NCBI RefSeq assembly: GCF_022288825.1
Contig: NZ_JAKOOW010000022.1
Location: 25,612-47,408, forward strand
DNA length: 21,797 bases
Reading direction: 5' to 3'
Source: Kingella pumchi
Lineage (GTDB): Bacteria > Pseudomonadota > Gammaproteobacteria > Burkholderiales > Neisseriaceae
The notes beneath the pieces are model-generated. The model was given only the letters and a program-made list of their open reading frames with translations, had not been told where the DNA came from and made no database searches. This document shows positions 13,304 through 20,181 of the stretch, piece by piece (the first letter of the stretch is position 1; each line of letters starts with the position of its first letter). The position numbers were made by a program, and so were the translations under genes.

Positions 13304-14473
13304 ATGAAACGCAATCTCAGCAAAATGACCTGCATCGAAGACCTGCGCCGCGTTGCCAAGCGCAAAGTGCCGAAGATGTTTTACGACTACGTAGCCTCCG
13401 GCTCGTGGACCGAAACCACCCTGCACGAAAACAGCAGCGACTTCGATCCCATCAAATTCCGCCAGCGGGTGCTGGTCAACATGGAAGGCCGCAGCCTCGC
13501 CACCAAAATGATCGGCCAGGACGTCCACATGCCGCTGGCCATCGCCCCCACCGGCTTCACCGGCATGATGCACGCCGACGGCGAAATCCTTGCCGCCCGC
13601 GCCGCCGAAAAATTCGGCATTCCGTTTTCACTCTCCACCATGTCGATCTGCTCGATTGAAGACGTGGCCGAGAATACCAGCGCGCCTTTCTGGTTCCAGC
13701 TGTATGTGATGCGCGACCGCGAATTTATGGAAAACCTGATCAAGCGCGCGCAAGCCGCCAAGTGTTCGGCCTTGATTCTGACCGCCGATTTGCAGGTACT
13801 CGGCCAGCGCCACCGCGACATCAAAAACGGCCTGTCCGCACCGCCCAAACCGACGCTGATGAACATTCTCAACCTGATGACCAAACCCGAGTGGGGCTTG
13901 GCGATGCTCAATACCGAGCGCCGCACCTTCCGCAATATCGTCGGCCATGCGAAAAACGTCGGCGATTTGTCTTCGCTCTCTTCCTGGACTTCCGAGCAGT
14001 TCGACCCGCGCCTTTCTTGGGACGACGTGGCCCGCATTAAAGATTTGTGGGGCGGCAAGCTCATCATCAAAGGCATTATGGAGCCGGAAGACGCCGAAAT
14101 GGCGGTCAAATACGGCGCCGATGCGATTGTGGTTTCCAACCACGGCGGCCGCCAGCTCGACGGTGCGCCGTCCAGCATCCGCGCCCTGCCCGATGTGGTG
14201 CAGGCCGTCGGCAGCCAAACCGAAGTATGGCTCGACAGCGGCATCCGCAGCGGCCAGGACATGCTCAAAGCCTGGGCAATGGGCGCCCGCGGCTTTATGA
14301 CCGGCCGCGCCTTCCTGTACGGCCTGGGTGCCTACGGCGAAGACGGCGTAACCCGTGCGCTGCAGATTATGTACAACGAAATGGACATCTCCATGGCCTT
14401 CACCGGCCACCGCGACCTGCAGGGCGTGGACGAGAGCATCTTGGTTAAAGGCACTTATCCGCTGCCCTCTTAA
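13304..14473 (+). CDS. lldD: FMN-dependent L-lactate dehydrogenase LldD
   Basis: LldD oxidises L-lactate to pyruvate at the inner membrane and feeds electrons to quinone, which lets host-associated Neisseriaceae use host lactate. The 389-residue protein has the alpha-hydroxy-acid oxidase barrel: FYDYVASGS (26-34), PLAIAPTGFTGM (77-88), the FMN-contacting lysine K256 (LIIKG), and the signature SNHGGRQLDGAPSS (278-291) with catalytic H280 and R283. AAAAGG lies six bases before the ATG. It is one of only three plus-strand genes. It contains no uptake sequence in its coding region, but a very strong DUS-paired terminator follows. An FAD-linked D-hydroxyacid dehydrogenase lies convergently beyond two tRNAs. 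Confidence 0.96.
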   Translation: MKRNLSKMTCIEDLRRVAKRKVPKMFYDYVASGSWTETTLHENSSDFDPIKFRQRVLVNMEGRSLATKMIGQDVHMPLAIAPTGFTGMMHADGEILAARAAEKFGIPFSLSTMSICSIEDVAENTSAPFWFQLYVMRDREFMENLIKRAQAAKCSALILTADLQVLGQRHRDIKNGLSAPPKPTLMNILNLMTKPEWGLAMLNTERRTFRNIVGHAKNVGDLSSLSSWTSEQFDPRLSWDDVARIKDLWGGKLIIKGIMEPEDAEMAVKYGADAIVVSNHGGRQLDGAPSSIRALPDVVQAVGSQTEVWLDSGIRSGQDMLKAWAMGARGFMTGRAFLYGLGAYGEDGVTRALQIMYNEMDISMAFTGHRDLQGVDESILVKGTYPLPS

Positions 14474-14490
14474 AGCCCTTTCCCACGATT

Positions 14491-14540
14491 AAAGGCAGCC
14501 TGAAAACCGGTTTTACGGTTTTCAGGCTGCCTTTTTGTTT
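14491..14540 (+). terminator. Strong DUS-paired terminator of lldD
   Basis: A 19-bp perfect stem (14491-14509 with 14516-14534) has a six-base loop and continues into TTTTTGTTT. Both arms are complete uptake sequences extended by ACCG/CGGT. Confidence 0.9.
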
Positions 14541-14580
14541 GATTGAAACCGGCAGCAGGCGGCAGATTCGCCGCGTATGC

Positions 14581-14606
14581 AAAAACACCGGCTGTAAAAG
14601 CCGGTG
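14581..14606 (-). terminator. Terminator of the tRNA operon
   Basis: On the minus strand CACCGGCT (14606-14599) pairs with AGCCGGTG (14593-14586) around a five-base loop and is followed by T and four more T (plus-strand A tract 14581-14585). It starts 12 bases past the tRNA-Ala CCA end. Unlike most terminators here it is not built from uptake sequences. Confidence 0.85.
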
Positions 14607-14617
14607 CTTTCTGAATT

Positions 14618-14693
<76 letters not shown>

Positions 14694-14699
14694 AAATTG

Positions 14700-14776
14700 T
14701 GGTGGCGAATCAGGGATTCGAACCCCGGACACAAGGATTATGATTCCTCTGCTCTAACCGACTGAGCTAATTCGCC
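14700..14776 (-). tRNA. tRNA-Met (CAT), elongator type
   Basis: A 77-nt cloverleaf on the minus strand: acceptor GGCGAAT/ATTCGCC, D-arm GCTCAGTCGGTTAGAGC, anticodon loop ATCATAA with CAT, T-loop GTTCGAATC and encoded CCA. The normally paired first acceptor position argues against initiator tRNA. A CAT anticodon can also be tRNA-Ile2 after lysidine modification; the 4-69 and 5-68 pairs are not the C-G pairs I associate with that tRNA, so elongator Met is preferred. Confidence 0.9.
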
Positions 14777-14796
14777 GCTGCGTTTGGAAAGCGCGC

Positions 14797-14825
14797 ACTA
14801 TACTGTGGCGGCGTTTTCCTGTCAA
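14797..14825 (-). promoter_or_regulatory. tRNA operon promoter with GC-rich discriminator
   Basis: A perfect minus-strand TTGACA (14825-14820), a 17-base spacer and TATAGT (14802-14797), then GCGCGC as discriminator before a start near 14790. GC-rich discriminators are typical of stable-RNA promoters under stringent control. Confidence 0.85.
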
Positions 14826-14870
14826 TGCGCCGGCGCGGCGGGATTTTTATTGGTTTGATTTGTCGGGAAA

Positions 14871-16244
14871 TTAAATAAAGATTTTGTCGGGGTTGAACAG
14901 GTTTTGCGGGTCGAGATGCTGTTTGATTGCACGCATCAGCGCCATTTCTTCGGCGCTGCGCACTTGGGGCAGCCAGTGTTTTTTCAGGCTGCCGATGCCG
15001 TGTTCGGCGGCGATGGTGCCATCCAGCGCCAGCACATGGCGGTAAACGGTTTCGTTGATAGCCGCTTCGGCTTCGTACACCGAATTGTCCAGATGCCCGG
15101 GCAGAAAAGTGTTGTAGTGCAGCGAGCCGTCGCCCAGGTGGCCGAACAGCACGATTTTGATGCCGGCAAAACGTTCGGCCAGCTCGCGGCCGCAGGCGTC
15201 GGCAAATTCGGGCACGCGGGCGATCGGCAGGGCGATGTCGTGTTTGATGCTGGCGCCCAGACTGCGCTGGGCGGAGGAAATGTTTTCGCGCAGCGTCCAC
15301 AATTCGCGCCGCTCTTGTTCCGACTGCGCCAGCACCGCATTGTCAAAACCGTTTTCCAGCAGGACTTCGGCCAGCAGCACGCCCAAATCCTGCTGCGGCA
15401 GGCTGTCGGTCAGCTCGATTAACACATGCCAGTCGGCATCGGCCGGTGCTTTCAGGCTGCTGAAAGAAGCCGACAATTCCAGCGCGTAGCGGCTGACCAG
15501 CTCGAAGCTACTCAAACGCTCGCCGAAGCGGTCGCGCACCAGCGCCAGCAGCCGCACCGCGTCGCCGATGCCGGCGGTGCCGACCCAGGCAGTAGCGTCC
15601 GACTGCGGTAGCGCAAACAGCTTCAGCGTGGCGGCGGTAATCACGCCCAGCGTGCCTTCGCTGCCGATAAAAAGCTGCTTGAGATCGTAGCCGGTGGTGT
15701 TTTTGTGCAGCGGCGCCAGCTGCGACACCAGCGAGCCGTCGGGCAGCACCACTTCCAGCCCCAGCACCAGATCGCGCATGGTGCCGTAGCGCAGCACGTT
15801 CAAGCCGCCGGCATTGCAGGCGATGTTGCCGCCGATCTGGCAGCTGCCGCCGCTGGCAAGCGACAAGGGGAAAAAACGGCCGGCGTCGCGCACCGCAGCG
15901 CGCAGGGTGTCGAGCACGCAGCCGGCTTCGACGGTAACCGCGTTATCCGCCAAATCAATGCGGCGGATGCGGTTGATGCGGCTCAGGTTGAGTATCACGC
16001 CGCCATCGGCGCAGCTGCCGCCCACCAGGCCGGTGTTGCCGCCCTGCGGGGTCAGGGTGATGCCGCGCTCGCGGCAAAAACGCACCAGCGCCTGCACCGC
16101 CGCCACGCTGGCGGGCAGCGCCACCACGGTATCGGGGCTGAAATAACGGCGGCGCTGGTCGGTTTGGTAGGGGGTGGGATCGGCGGCGATTTCGTTTTCG
16201 CCGAGTATGGCGCGCAGCTCGGCGCGCAGGGTATTGGGAGACAT
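14871..16244 (-). CDS. FAD-linked D-2-hydroxyacid dehydrogenase (GlcD/D-lactate dehydrogenase family)
   Basis: A 457-residue flavoprotein of the VAO/PCMH type. The N-terminal FAD-binding domain shows PQGGNTGLVGG (67-77) and GGNIACNAGG (138-147). The C-terminal FAD-oxidase domain has GHLGDGSLHYN (368-378) and EHGIGSLKKHW (414-424), which carry the metal and substrate histidines, and it ends NPDKIFI. Family members oxidise D-lactate, D-2-hydroxyglutarate or glycolate; sequence alone does not decide which, though proximity to lldD suggests lactate use. Two uptake-sequence copies encode GSLKK and SSLKA. Its ATG follows an inverted uptake sequence (16248-16260), leaving no Shine-Dalgarno. Downstream lies the tRNA promoter. 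Confidence 0.92.
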   Translation of the reverse strand: MSPNTLRAELRAILGENEIAADPTPYQTDQRRRYFSPDTVVALPASVAAVQALVRFCRERGITLTPQGGNTGLVGGSCADGGVILNLSRINRIRRIDLADNAVTVEAGCVLDTLRAAVRDAGRFFPLSLASGGSCQIGGNIACNAGGLNVLRYGTMRDLVLGLEVVLPDGSLVSQLAPLHKNTTGYDLKQLFIGSEGTLGVITAATLKLFALPQSDATAWVGTAGIGDAVRLLALVRDRFGERLSSFELVSRYALELSASFSSLKAPADADWHVLIELTDSLPQQDLGVLLAEVLLENGFDNAVLAQSEQERRELWTLRENISSAQRSLGASIKHDIALPIARVPEFADACGRELAERFAGIKIVLFGHLGDGSLHYNTFLPGHLDNSVYEAEAAINETVYRHVLALDGTIAAEHGIGSLKKHWLPQVRSAEEMALMRAIKQHLDPQNLFNPDKIFI

Positions 16245-16314
16245 GGCGGGCAGCCTGAAAAAACGGGCGCGGTGCCGGCAGGCATCGGGCGGGTGAACGG
16301 GAAAACGGGGCGGG

Positions 16315-16367
16315 ATAAAAGCAGCCTGAAAACGCCGGCGGTGCCGGGGCGGATGTTTTCAGGCTGC
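16315..16367 (-). terminator. Second DUS-paired terminator after kdsB
   Basis: On the minus strand 16367-16355 pairs with 16333-16321 (13 bp), followed by TTTTAT. A palindromic uptake sequence overlaps its upstream arm (16357-16372). The 190-base gap 16245-16435 contains five uptake-sequence copies and nothing else I can identify. Confidence 0.75.
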
Positions 16368-16394
16368 CTGAATGCTTGGTGGTTGTCTATTTCG

Positions 16395-16435
16395 GAAAGG
16401 CAGCCTGAACAGCCTTGGTGCCGTTTCAGGCTGCT
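16395..16435 (-). terminator. First DUS-paired terminator after kdsB
   Basis: The stem arms are 16434-16423 and 16410-16400, starting one base after the kdsB stop codon and followed by CTTTCC. The U-run is short, which may explain the second terminator 30 bases on. Confidence 0.65.
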
Positions 16436-17197
16436 TTAAACGCTTTGGGCAGCCTGAAAAGCCGCGCGGGCGCGGGCGAGATCGGCGGCGGTATCGACGC
16501 CGGCGGGCGGGGCTTCGGCGGCGGTTTCGACGGCGATGTCAAAACCGTGCCACAGCGCGCGCAGCTGCTCAAGACTTTCCAGCGTTTCCGGCGGCGCGGG
16601 CGGCAGGGCGGCGTAGCGGCGCAGAAAGCCGACGCGGTAGGCGTAGATGCCGATGTGGCGCAGCGGCGCCGGTTCGGGCAGACGGCCGTGCGCCATCGAA
16701 TCGCGCGGGTAGGGAATCGGCGCGCGGCTGAAATACAGGGCGCGGCCTTGGGCGTCGGTCAGGACTTTCACGCAGTTGGGATTGGTGAACTCGGCAAAGT
16801 CGGCAACCGGATGGGCGGCAGTCGCCATCGCGCAGCCGCTATCGTGCAGGGCGGCGGCAACGCGGCCGATCAGCGCCGGCGGAATCAGCGGCTCGTCGCC
16901 CTGCACATTGACCACGGTTTCACCGTCGGCCAGACCGAGCAGGGCGGCGGCTTCGGCCAGACGGCTGGTGCCGCTGGCGTGATCGGCGGCGGTCATCACG
17001 CAGTCGATGTGATGTTCGCGGCAGGCAGCCTGAATGTCGGCGTGGTCGGTGGCGACGCACACCCGCTGCGCGCCGCTTTTGACGGCCTGTTCGGCGGTGC
17101 GTACCACCATCGGTTTGCCGCCGATGTCGGCCAGCGCTTTGTTGGGCAGGCGGGTGGACGCGAGCCGCGCGGGCACAATCACGCTGAAGATGCTCAT
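16436..17197 (-). CDS. kdsB: 3-deoxy-manno-octulosonate cytidylyltransferase KdsB
   Basis: KdsB activates KDO with CTP to CMP-KDO for the lipopolysaccharide inner core. The 253-residue protein has the nucleotide-binding PARLASTRLPNK (9-20), QGDEPLI (99-105) and RHIGIYAYR, all standard for the family. I chose MSIFSVIVPARLAS: it overlaps the stop of the small upstream gene as ATGA, so the two are translationally coupled; the frame remains open a further 278 codons, but that is the shadow of lpxK. Uptake-sequence copies encode DIQAACR (54-60) and the C-terminal FQAAQ. It is the last gene of eamA-lpxK-trm112-kdsB, and two terminators follow. Confidence 0.96.
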   Translation of the reverse strand: MSIFSVIVPARLASTRLPNKALADIGGKPMVVRTAEQAVKSGAQRVCVATDHADIQAACREHHIDCVMTAADHASGTSRLAEAAALLGLADGETVVNVQGDEPLIPPALIGRVAAALHDSGCAMATAAHPVADFAEFTNPNCVKVLTDAQGRALYFSRAPIPYPRDSMAHGRLPEPAPLRHIGIYAYRVGFLRRYAALPPAPPETLESLEQLRALWHGFDIAVETAAEAPPAGVDTAADLARARAAFQAAQSV

Positions 17198-17376
17198 GAA
17201 TCGATTTCCAAATCGCTCAGTTCGCGGGCTTCGTCGGGCAGCATAATCGGGATGCCGTCGCGGATGGGAAAGGCGAGCTTGGCGGCTTTGCTCCACAGTT
17301 CCTGTTTGTCGGCGTGGTATTCGAGCGGTTTTTTGGTCAGCGGGCAGACCAAAATAGCAAGGGTTTCGCGGTTCAT
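17194..17376 (-). CDS. Trm112/YcaR family small zinc-ribbon-like protein
   Basis: A 60-residue protein, MNRETLAILVCPLTKKPL..., with the family's LVCPLTKKPLEY start and the FPIRDGIPIMLPDEAR block near residues 36-51. Only the first cysteine of the usual zinc site is clear (C11), which is common in the bacterial UPF0434 branch. Relatives help fold or stabilise methyltransferases in eukaryotes and archaea; the bacterial role is uncertain, but the gene sits between lpxK and kdsB in many proteobacteria, as here. The stop overlaps the kdsB start. Confidence 0.9.
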   Translation of the reverse strand: MNRETLAILVCPLTKKPLEYHADKQELWSKAAKLAFPIRDGIPIMLPDEARELSDLEIDS

Positions 17377-17389
17377 GGCGGTTTTCCGT

Positions 17390-17443
17390 TTTCAGGCAGC
17401 CTGAAACAGGCTGCGGGTTGGCGTTTGGGGCGTTCAGGCTGCT
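17390..17443. repeat. Uptake sequences between lpxK and trm112
   Basis: A palindromic double copy (17390-17406) and an inverted single copy (17431-17443) can pair across a 24-base spacer. They interrupt an otherwise tight operon, so they could cause partial termination before trm112-kdsB. Confidence 0.6.
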
Positions 17444-17457
17444 TGGCGTGGCGCTTG

Positions 17458-18480
17458 TTACAGTTTCAGACGCGCACGCACGAAAGCAGCCAAATCGGGC
17501 GCGATTATCGCACAAACCGGCAGCACCCAGATATTGCCGGCGGCTGCGGGCGGCAGTTTGACCGCGTCTTTTTCGGTGATAAAAACGTAGTCGGCTGCAG
17601 GCAGTTTGGCCGGGTCGATGGCGGCGTGGTCGGGCAGGGCGGTGGCAGAGTCGAGACAAAAGCCCTGCTGCGCCAATTCGTGGAAAAAGCGCTCGGGGCG
17701 GGCGATGGCGGCGGCGGCGGCGCAGCGCGTGCCGGCGGGGATGTCGGCGGGCGACAGGGTTTCGGCGGGGCGGCCGAAGCGGTAGGGGCGGCCGGCTGCG
17801 GTGCGGCTGTAAAAACGCGCTGCAGGCAGCCTGAAAAGTTTTTCGGCGCTGCGGGCGGTATCGGTACCGCCGTTGGAAAACAGCACCGCATCGGCCGCGG
17901 CCAGTCTGGCAAGCGGCTCGCGCAGGCTGCCGTTGGGCAGCAGGTCGGGGCGGCGTCCGGCGTCGGCGGCGGGATAGACGACGATTTCCAAATCGCGCGC
18001 CAAGCGGTAGTGCTGCAGGCCGTCGTCGCACACCAAAAGCGTGAGCTCGGGATGGACGGCCATCAGGGCGCGGGCGGCGGCGGCACGGTCGGTGCCGACG
18101 GCCACCGGCGCGCCGGTTTGGCGGTAGAGCATCAGTGGCTCGTCGCCGGCCTGGTCAGCGCTGCTGCTGTCGTTTAACACATGGATATCGCCGCTGCGGC
18201 GGCCGTAGCCACGGCTGACGATGCCGGCGGCGACGCCCTGCCGGCGCAGTTCGCGCACCAGCGCGGCGGTAACCGGCGTTTTACCGGTGCCGCCGCTGTG
18301 CAGATTGCCCACCACCACCACCGGCAGCGGCAGTTTTTCGCTTTTCAGGCAGCCTGAAAGATACAGGCGCCGCCGCAGCGATACGGCAGCCTGAAACAGC
18401 CGCGAGAAGCCGTAGAGCAATATGGTCAGCAGCAAATTGGGCTGCTGCCAGTGGCGCTCGATAATGCGTTGCAGCGACAT
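17458..18480 (-). CDS. lpxK: Tetraacyldisaccharide 4'-kinase LpxK
   Basis: LpxK phosphorylates the 4' position of the lipid A disaccharide precursor at the cytoplasmic face of the inner membrane. The 340-residue protein has an N-terminal hydrophobic helix (about 15-34), the Walker A loop GNLHSGGTGKTP (58-69), SRGYGR (89-94) and the conserved DDGLQHYRLARD. Three uptake-sequence copies lie in frame, encoding FQAAV (29-33), SGCLKS (42-47) and FRLPAAR. The ATG is one base after the eamA stop, and the GGAGG that precedes it belongs to eamA's last codons, with an uptake sequence filling the spacer. trm112 follows after 81 bases. Confidence 0.96.
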   Translation of the reverse strand: MSLQRIIERHWQQPNLLLTILLYGFSRLFQAAVSLRRRLYLSGCLKSEKLPLPVVVVGNLHSGGTGKTPVTAALVRELRRQGVAAGIVSRGYGRRSGDIHVLNDSSSADQAGDEPLMLYRQTGAPVAVGTDRAAAARALMAVHPELTLLVCDDGLQHYRLARDLEIVVYPAADAGRRPDLLPNGSLREPLARLAAADAVLFSNGGTDTARSAEKLFRLPAARFYSRTAAGRPYRFGRPAETLSPADIPAGTRCAAAAAIARPERFFHELAQQGFCLDSATALPDHAAIDPAKLPAADYVFITEKDAVKLPPAAAGNIWVLPVCAIIAPDLAAFVRARLKL

Positions 18481-18481
18481 T

Positions 18482-19378
18482 TCAGGCTGCCTCCTGCTTG
18501 GCGCCGCTTTTGAGCGAGCCGAGATAAATCGCCAGCATGGTCAGCGCCGCGCCCGCCCATTGCAGGGCGCTGACCGGCTTGTGCAGAAACACGCTGTCGA
18601 TCAGCAGTGCCGCCACCGGCTCGGCCAGCAGTAAAAGACCAGTAAGCGCCAGCGACAGCAGCGGAATCGAGTAGGCAATCATGCCCCAGGCCAGGCACTG
18701 CATCACGATGCCGTAAACGATTACCCAGCCGGCTTCCGTCCAATCGGCGGGAAAAAAACGGTTGCTCTCCCAAAGCAGCGAAATCGGCAGCAGCGCCGCC
18801 ATGCCGCCGACGCTGATCAGAAACATCAGCGGAAAAATGCCCACCGGCCCGGCCTGCTGGGTTTGGCGCACGAAAACCATCGACACCGCCAGCATCACGC
18901 CCGACAGCAGCCCCGACACCAGCCCCCAGCCGGCCTGTACGTTGTGGCCGAACTCGGGCACGGCAATCATCGCCACGCCGCCGATTGCCGCCAGCAGTCC
19001 CGCCAGCTGCAGCCTGCCCAGCGTTTCGCCGAACAGCATCAGCCCGATGGCGGTCAGCCAGAAAATCTGCAGGCAGTTGAGCACGGTGGAAATGCCCGGG
19101 CCGACGGCGCGGATGCTCTCGTGCCACAGCGCCAGATCGAAGGCGAGAAACACGCCCGCCAGCAGCGCTCCGGCCAGCGCCCTGCGGCTTTGCGGCCAGC
19201 GCTGGCCGGACAGGCGCACCAGCGGCAGAAAAACCGCGGCCGCTACCGCCAGCCGCCAAAAGGCAACGGCATAAGCGCCCAGCGACACCCGCGCCACAAT
19301 CACGCTGCCCAGCCCGAACAATACCGAGCCGGCCACCAGCAAAATGCCCGCGCTGCGCGGCCTGAGCGTCGCTTGCAT
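18482..19378 (-). CDS. EamA/DMT-family transporter
   Basis: A 298-residue membrane protein with about ten predicted transmembrane segments in two repeated EamA halves (roughly 10-140 and 155-290), the drug/metabolite transporter fold. Substrate cannot be told from sequence; relatives export amino acids, metabolites or lipid intermediates. The start MQATLRPRSAG has AAGGAG seven bases upstream, better than the ATG 17 codons earlier, which lies across the promoter. It is first in the lpxK-trm112-kdsB operon, where enterobacteria have the lipid A flippase msbA. Its stop TGA (18482-18484) is the TGA of an uptake sequence. Confidence 0.9.
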   Translation of the reverse strand: MQATLRPRSAGILLVAGSVLFGLGSVIVARVSLGAYAVAFWRLAVAAAVFLPLVRLSGQRWPQSRRALAGALLAGVFLAFDLALWHESIRAVGPGISTVLNCLQIFWLTAIGLMLFGETLGRLQLAGLLAAIGGVAMIAVPEFGHNVQAGWGLVSGLLSGVMLAVSMVFVRQTQQAGPVGIFPLMFLISVGGMAALLPISLLWESNRFFPADWTEAGWVIVYGIVMQCLAWGMIAYSIPLLSLALTGLLLLAEPVAALLIDSVFLHKPVSALQWAGAALTMLAIYLGSLKSGAKQEAA

Positions 19379-19415
19379 GTTTTCTCCTTGGGTGCTTGTT
19401 CTGATAAAAGCGGCG

Positions 19416-19424
19416 AGTATAGCA
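19416..19424 (-). promoter_or_regulatory. Extended -10 promoter of the eamA-lpxK operon
   Basis: The minus strand reads TGCTATACT, a TGn extension plus five-of-six -10. The start would be near 19409, about 30 bases before the eamA ATG. No -35 match is visible, as is usual for extended -10 promoters. Confidence 0.6.
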
Positions 19425-19500
19425 AACAAAACGCCGGCAGCCGTTTTCAGGCTGCCTGTTGCCGCTGCCGCAAAGATTCGAGCAGATACTTGGCAAAAGT

Positions 19501-19528
19501 TTGACAGCGCCGCCGTCAGGCAATAACC
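19501..19528 (+). promoter_or_regulatory. Candidate promoter of the small lipoprotein gene
   Basis: A perfect TTGACA (19501-19506), a 16-base spacer and AATAAC (19523-19528, four of six) lie about 65 bases before the start. The -10 is weak. Confidence 0.45.
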
Positions 19529-19591
19529 TGCCCCCGTTTCCGGCTGGCATGATGCCGGTCGGATAAGCGATAATTAGGAAAGGAGCCACTT

Positions 19592-19939
19592 ATGAAAACT
19601 TCCCCGTTTGCCGCCCTGCTGCTGGCAGCCGCGCTTGCCGCCTGCGGCGGCCAGCAAAACGACGGTGCCGTCGAGGCCGCCGTTTCCGAAGCCGCTGCGG
19701 TAGAAACCGCGTCCGACAGCGCCGTTGAAATGCCCGCCGAACCGGTGGCCGTGGGCGAGCTGCCGCCGGTCTGCCGTCAGGCGGTAGCCGAAAACGAGAA
19801 ATACATCGCCACCCTGAGCGGCGAGGAAAAAGCAGAGGAGCAAAAACATCTCGACGAATGGCTGGCGCAGCTCAAACTCGCCGAGCCGGCCGAGCAGGAA
19901 GAAAGCTGCAAAACGGCGCTGGAAGCGGAAAAAGACTAA
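19592..19939 (+). CDS. Small lipoprotein of unknown function
   Basis: A 115-residue protein with a short signal peptide ending in the lipobox LAAC, so C18 is the lipidated residue. The next 40 residues are a low-complexity Ala/Glu/Val/Pro linker. A compact helical region from about residue 56 has C61 and C106, spaced 45 apart and probably disulfide-bonded, with a charged amphipathic helix between (GEEKAEEQKHLDEW). The arrangement suggests a tethered two-helix hairpin in the periplasm. I recognise no named function. AAAGGAG lies upstream of the ATG, and a strong terminator that is not built from uptake sequences follows. An antisense frame (19574-19987) is a shadow. Confidence 0.85.
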   Translation: MKTSPFAALLLAAALAACGGQQNDGAVEAAVSEAAAVETASDSAVEMPAEPVAVGELPPVCRQAVAENEKYIATLSGEEKAEEQKHLDEWLAQLKLAEPAEQEESCKTALEAEKD

Positions 19940-19961
19940 AGCGTACCGTTTGCCCCAAGAA

Positions 19962-20000
19962 AAAACCGCATGCCTGAAGCAGGGCATGCGGTTTTGTTTT
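19962..20000 (+). terminator. Terminator of the lipoprotein gene
   Basis: AAAACCGCATGCC (19962-19974) pairs perfectly with 19983-19995 (13 bp, eight-base loop), ending TTTTGTTTT. It is also A-rich on the other side and may work in both directions. Confidence 0.9.
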
Positions 20001-20021
20001 GCGTTTGGTTTGGGTTGTCAG

Positions 20022-20160
20022 GCAGCCTGAAAGGTTTTCAGGCTGCTTGGGCGTAAGCGGCGCAGCAGCTTCGTTTCGTGTCTTTTGGCGTTTTTTGGTG
20101 CGCGCGGCGCACCCTACCGGCTTTCAGGCTGCCTTTCTTTCAGGTTTCAGGCTGCTTTTG
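20022..20160. repeat. Cluster of uptake sequences around a GTGCGC hairpin
   Basis: An inverted uptake-sequence pair (20022-20033 with 20036-20046), the 21-bp hairpin unit GGTGCGC-GCG-GCGCACC-CTAC (20097-20117) and two tandem minus-strand uptake sequences (20122-20135, 20145-20160) fill the space downstream of the phospholipase gene. This is the loosest of the composite arrays. I see no gene or clear U-run terminator for the phospholipase in 19940-20181. Confidence 0.7.
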
Positions 20161-20181
20161 GGGAGCGCGGCTTGCGGACGC

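Noticed and set aside
14700..14776. tRNA-Ile2 (CAT, lysidine type)
   Set aside because: Possible from the anticodon, but the acceptor pairs at 4-69 and 5-68 are not the C-G pairs I associate with that tRNA; kept as a caveat.
17198..18031. N-terminal extension of KdsB to 531 residues
   Set aside because: It is the out-of-frame shadow of lpxK and trm112; the nucleotide-binding motif begins nine residues after the chosen start.
19574..19987. 137-codon minus-strand frame opposite the small lipoprotein
   Set aside because: The plus strand has a lipobox, Shine-Dalgarno and terminator; the minus frame is Phe/Arg/Gly-rich without features.
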